In this document: in pieces, positions 60,569-64,000 of the stretch
Numbering within the stretch: the first letter of the stretch is position 1
How the letters are laid out: every line of letters starts with the position of its first letter
Assembly (NCBI RefSeq): GCF_016918545.1
Contig: NZ_JAFFQC010000024.1
Coordinates: forward strand, 1 to 64,000
Direction: 5' to 3'
DNA length: 64,000 nt
Source of the DNA: Desulfobulbus alkaliphilus
GTDB lineage: Bacteria; Desulfobacterota; Desulfobulbia; Desulfobulbales; Desulfobulbaceae
Translations under genes and position numbers: made by a program
Notes under the pieces: model-generated
Seen by the model: the letters and a program-made list of their open reading frames with translations, nothing else
Databases searched by the model: none
What the model was told of the DNA's origin: nothing

Positions 60569-61637
60569 AATCAGTTGGCTGACGACGCAGATACTTGACA
60601 AATCGCGCCTTCTCGTAACAATTGATATATGCGTCTTCAGCGCTGATTTTTTTCTTTTCCAATAATTCAAAGATAGCGTCATCAAGGGTCTGCATACCGT
60701 ATTTTTTCCCGGTCTGCATACTGGAGGGGATTTGATACGATTTGCCTTCACGGATCAAATTGCGCACCGCCGGCGTACAGATAAGGATTTCGAGAGCAGC
60801 CACCCTTCCCTTGATATCGACCCGTTTGAACAATGTCTGGGAAACCACAGCCCGCAGGGCATCGGCCAGGGTTGAACGAACCTGCCCTTGCTGGCTTGCG
60901 GGAAATATCTCGATAATACGGTCAACAGTTTTCATGGCATTCATGGTGTGCAAAGTACCAAAAACAAGATGCCCGGTCATCGAGGCCTCCATGGCCAGGG
61001 CTATTGTCTCCAGATCCCGCATTTCTCCCACCAGTATGATGTCCGGATCTTCACGGAGCGCTCCACGCAGGGCGGCGGAAAAGCTCCTGGTATGGCTGCC
61101 CACTTCCCGGTGATTGACGATGCAACTCTGGCTTTTGTGGACAAACTCGATGGGATCTTCGATGGTCAGAATATGATCCTTCCGGGTCTTATTGCATTCA
61201 TCGAGGATAGCTGCCAGAGTGGTCGATTTTCCCGATCCTGTGGGCCCTGTGACCAGCACCAGTCCCTTTGGGAGGGAGGCCAGCTTCGAGACAACCTTGG
61301 GTAAGCCTAACTGCTCACAGGTCAGGATATCACTGGGAATCTCGCGGAAGACAGCGCCGATACCGTATTTCTGCTGAAAAAAATTACAGCGATACCGTGC
61401 CAGTCCCGGAATCTCATACCCGAAATCCATGTCACCGGTTTCTTCGAAAATCTTTATTTTATCCTCCGGGCAGATTTCATACAGCATGCTTTTCAGGGTT
61501 TCATTGTCCAACGCCTTGAATTTAACCCGTTCCATATCACCACGGATACGTAGCACTGGCTGCTGTCCAGCCATCATGTGGAGATCAGAGGCTCCTTCAT
61601 CATTCATAAGTTTAAAAAAAGCATCAATCTGGGCCAT
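60555..61637 (-). CDS. pilT: Type IV pilus retraction ATPase PilT
   Basis: This 360-residue ATPase has an N-terminal PAS-like domain, Walker A TGPTGSGKSTTLAA (about 130), the Asp box TIEDPIEF, Walker B DIILVGEMRD and the His box TGHLVFGTLHT. The C-terminal PilT motif AVRNLIREGKSYQIPSSMQ marks retraction ATPases. It drives pilus retraction and thus motility or DNA uptake. No other pilus gene is in the window. Confidence 0.92.
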   Translation of the reverse strand: MAQIDAFFKLMNDEGASDLHMMAGQQPVLRIRGDMERVKFKALDNETLKSMLYEICPEDKIKIFEETGDMDFGYEIPGLARYRCNFFQQKYGIGAVFREIPSDILTCEQLGLPKVVSKLASLPKGLVLVTGPTGSGKSTTLAAILDECNKTRKDHILTIEDPIEFVHKSQSCIVNHREVGSHTRSFSAALRGALREDPDIILVGEMRDLETIALAMEASMTGHLVFGTLHTMNAMKTVDRIIEIFPASQQGQVRSTLADALRAVVSQTLFKRVDIKGRVAALEILICTPAVRNLIREGKSYQIPSSMQTGKKYGMQTLDDAIFELLEKKKISAEDAYINCYEKARFVKYLRRQPTDFTDI

Positions 61638-61706
61638 TCGCTGCTCCTCTTCCTTGCATCAGTTCATATTGTACAAAATATTTCGGACTCTGCGGGTGTT
61701 CACCAG

Positions 61707-62390
61707 TTACACCGCCAGGTTCACTCGAATATGGTCAACGATTTCTTCGACATCATCCATAACAACGAACAAATTGAGATCCTCCTCGGCAATTTTGCCG
61801 CCAGCCAGCAATCTTTCCTGTAGCCAGCCAACAAGCCCGCCCCAGAACGTCGAACCAACAAGAACGATCGGAAACGGCTTGATTTTTCTGGTCTGGATCA
61901 GGGTCAGGGATTCAAACAATTCATCCAGGGAACCGAATCCACCCGGGAAACAGATGAAAGCCGTCGAATATTTCATAAACATGACCTTGCGGACAAAAAA
62001 ATACCGGAATGCCAGGGGCAGGTTCACATACGCATTGACAGCCTGCTCGTGGGGCAGATCTATATTCAGACCGATGGAGAGCCCGCTGGCCGCTGCAGCA
62101 CCACGGTTGGCAGCTTCCATAATTCCCGGCCCCCCTCCGGTAATCACAGCGTAGCCGGCCCGGGCCAGTTTTTCGGCAAGATCACAGGCTGTTTTGTAGT
62201 CGGGGTGATTCACATCGGTTCGCGCTGATCCGTACAGGGTGATTGCCGGTTGCCGCAAACCGGAAAGTGTATCGAATCCTTCAACAAATTCAGAGAGAAT
62301 CCGGAACATACGCCAGGAATCCTTTTGATCCATGCTGTCAAGACAATATTGATTTTCTCTGAATTTCTGAAACCTGTTCTCTACCTCCAC
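61707..62390 (-). CDS. LOG-family (TIGR00730) nucleotide hydrolase-like protein
   Basis: This 227-residue Rossmann-like protein has the motifs VITGGGPGIMEAANRGA and PGGFGSLDELFESLTLIQT, the LOG signature (usually PGGxGTxxE; here Ser replaces Thr). Family members cleave nucleoside monophosphates such as cytokinin precursors or AMP to base and ribose phosphate. It lies 69 bp upstream of pilT on the same strand. The region 62391-62629 behind it holds no visible feature. Confidence 0.85.
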   Translation of the reverse strand: MEVENRFQKFRENQYCLDSMDQKDSWRMFRILSEFVEGFDTLSGLRQPAITLYGSARTDVNHPDYKTACDLAEKLARAGYAVITGGGPGIMEAANRGAAAASGLSIGLNIDLPHEQAVNAYVNLPLAFRYFFVRKVMFMKYSTAFICFPGGFGSLDELFESLTLIQTRKIKPFPIVLVGSTFWGGLVGWLQERLLAGGKIAEEDLNLFVVMDDVEEIVDHIRVNLAV

Positions 62391-62629
62391 CCCTCTCCTC
62401 CTCAGTTATCACAACAGCAACATTGAATTATCACCTTTGATCGAATCAAACATTGTTCGACCGAGACCAATCAGATCCACTCTCATTCCCGAACGTTGGG
62501 GAAAATCAGGTTCAACTGGAATACCTGGCGGGCTGGGGGAAGCCTGTGGTCCATCGGATCCAATTCAAAAGCATGATAAACCACCCGGATTCAAACCCCG
62601 TAATCGGTTACACACGGTCAACCACATGG

Positions 62630-64000
62630 TCACAAATTCCCTGCCTGGCCAGATTGGGTACCATATTGCCTGGCTCGTTCTCTCTGCCGCGCAGTGGCAT
62701 CCTTCATGTTTATCACCCGTAAAAAATACTTTCTTGCCTGCGCATACCGCTTTTGAGCAAGGAAAAGAACACCGAGCAGCAAATGGCCTTCAACATGATT
62801 ACGCTTGATTCTTAGTCCCTGCCTGATGGCATCAAGAGCCTCGCCATGGTTGCCGAGGAATAACAGAGCCCGTCCTAAACGGCACCAATGGTCAGGGTGA
62901 AAAGGGTCCTGAGCCAGCGCCCTCTGACACAGCGACAACCCCACCTCATGCCCTTCGCCCTGTTCAACATACAAGACCCCGAGCATGCTCAAGGAAACAC
63001 TGTCGCGGGGAAAAAGCTGCAAGGCGCGCTGGCAGGCAACAATCGCTTTCTCTGGTCGACCAGTCTCCCAATACCCCTGCCCGAGAAGACGAAACAGCAG
63101 ATATTCTTTTTCGCTCCCCGCAACCCCCTGCCATTGTTCAAGCAGAGCCACTGCCTGTTCGTACTGACCGAGTTCATTGTACAGCCTGCTCAACGACAAA
63201 AACAACTCCTGCCCTGTCCTTTCTTCCCGGGGCATGAGTGCATAAGCTCGCTCAAAGCAGACCAGAGCCGCTTCTTTTTTCCGGCGGGACTGGTGTACAT
63301 AGCCAAGGTTCACCAGCGCCATGTAATTATCCGGATCTGTCCGCAGGACCTCCAGAAAGCACTCGGCGGCCTGCCCTGCCTGATTGAATTCAGCCAGGGC
63401 CACGCCCAGACTGTTGAGCAGATTGATATCACACGGTTCCAGCAGCAACCCGCGCCGGTATTCCCGGATGGCGCTGCGATAATCGCCCTCTTCGAAAAAC
63501 AAATCTCCGCTGACGTTGAGACTGAGATGATCAAACACCACCACACTGCCGGGATGAAGCAATGATCCATGCGCAAGCGCTTTCAAACAATTTCCGGGAA
63601 CATCTTTTTTAGCAAAATCAAGACAGGGCCAGGAGGCGACACCAATGGCGATCTCGCTGTCCCCATACTTTTCGCGGCAAAGGAGATGCACCTCATCAAT
63701 ACAAGCTTGAATGGTGGCCCACGGTACCTCCGGAAAAAAAAACAGACCTCTGTTGTTCGAACCTCCACAGCAGATGCCGACGTTTTCCACGACATCCCTG
63801 ACCCCGCTGTCCACCAAAAAGATATCAGCAATAACCTCAGGAGAACCGGAAAGAACCGCCAGCGTAAAACCATTCAGCCCCCGCCATTGTTTTTTCAGCG
63901 ATCCCAGAAGGTCCGGGTGGGATACATGAAAAGGAAGGGGATGCCGAGTTTCGTCATCCGCATCATGCATGCCGAAAGGGCCTTTTTTTTCAGCTTCAGC
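62630..64000 (-). CDS. TPR protein, N-terminus beyond the right edge
   Basis: The frame is open from the right edge of the window (the codons before Met at 63970 read AEAEKKGPFG), so the gene probably starts outside. The visible N-terminal 130 residues look like the end of a degenerate GGDEF-type domain (EIAIGVASWPC, ALAHGSLLHPGSVVVFD). About nine TPR repeats follow (SGDLFFEEGDYRSAIREYRR, ALVNLGYVHQSRRKKEAALV, LRVINMKDA). Probably a protein-interaction scaffold. No GGDEF motif is visible in the part seen. Confidence 0.7.
   Translation of the reverse strand, partial: AEAEKKGPFGMHDADDETRHPLPFHVSHPDLLGSLKKQWRGLNGFTLAVLSGSPEVIADIFLVDSGVRDVVENVGICCGGSNNRGLFFFPEVPWATIQACIDEVHLLCREKYGDSEIAIGVASWPCLDFAKKDVPGNCLKALAHGSLLHPGSVVVFDHLSLNVSGDLFFEEGDYRSAIREYRRGLLLEPCDINLLNSLGVALAEFNQAGQAAECFLEVLRTDPDNYMALVNLGYVHQSRRKKEAALVCFERAYALMPREERTGQELFLSLSRLYNELGQYEQAVALLEQWQGVAGSEKEYLLFRLLGQGYWETGRPEKAIVACQRALQLFPRDSVSLSMLGVLYVEQGEGHEVGLSLCQRALAQDPFHPDHWCRLGRALLFLGNHGEALDAIRQGLRIKRNHVEGHLLLGVLFLAQKRYAQARKYFLRVINMKDATARQRERARQYGTQSGQAGNL

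Noticed and set aside
62391-62629. tRNA-like segment near 62600
   Set aside because: GGTT and CCAC stretches suggested it, but no cloverleaf with a T-loop could be formed.

Overview
The window reads as a chromosomal segment of a Gram-negative anaerobe, most likely a sulfate-reducing or related Desulfobacterota bacterium (Desulfobulbales-like). This is inferred from the gene set (WaaA, LolCDE-like export, PilT, an EF-G-like factor, a GAF-ANTAR regulator, many one-component regulators); no rRNA or marker gene is present to prove it. No tRNA, rRNA, CRISPR array or phage module was seen.

Layout. 1-11.2 kb looks accessory: five tiny envelope-stress genes (lmo0937-like, CsbD, DUF3096, DUF3309, lipoprotein), a REC-PAS-GGDEF-EAL protein, a complete IS4-family insertion sequence (5022-6790), an AAA ATPase and a CheB-CheR-PAS fusion. 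11.7-17.6 kb holds a DUF4405 protein, a rhodanese/ArsR/DUF190-CBS gene row, a TetR regulator with an AcuI/YhdH reductase sharing a 17-bp operator-like sequence, and a DUF305 protein. 17.8-22.1 kb (minus strand) is a LolDC-like ABC exporter with a LolA-like protein and a predicted outer-membrane barrel. 22.7-28.2 kb has a tandem universal stress protein, modABC and an XRE/substrate-binding-domain regulator. 28.3-38.2 kb has a SprA-like protease, an M18 peptidase, a GAF-ANTAR regulator, a glutamate-synthase-domain protein, a KaiC-like/XRE/cupin fusion and an acyl-CoA ligase. 38.4-64 kb is mainly housekeeping: leuA, fbp, pepA, CNNM, HtrA, purM, mog, an EF-G-like factor, murJ, rsmE, lysA, lrp, waaA, comEC, pilT, a LOG-family protein and a TPR protein running off the right edge.

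Three regulatory stories stand out. (1) Between the GAF-ANTAR gene and the glutamate-synthase-domain gene is a promoter followed by two hairpins with identical hexaloops AAAGGC. The second overlaps an intrinsic terminator, matching the known ANTAR antitermination target, so the neighbouring protein probably controls that gene. (2) leuA has a leader peptide rich in Leu codons and a four-segment attenuator. (3) A miniature inverted-repeat element (37 to about 218 bp) occurs about 18 times, whole or in pieces, almost always between genes; several copies have 5-6 bp target duplications. It carries a near-consensus sigma-70 promoter. One copy sits between the leuA attenuator and leuA, where it could bypass leucine control; others sit in front of the htrA-like gene and waaA, and one ends exactly at the start codon of the ANTAR gene.
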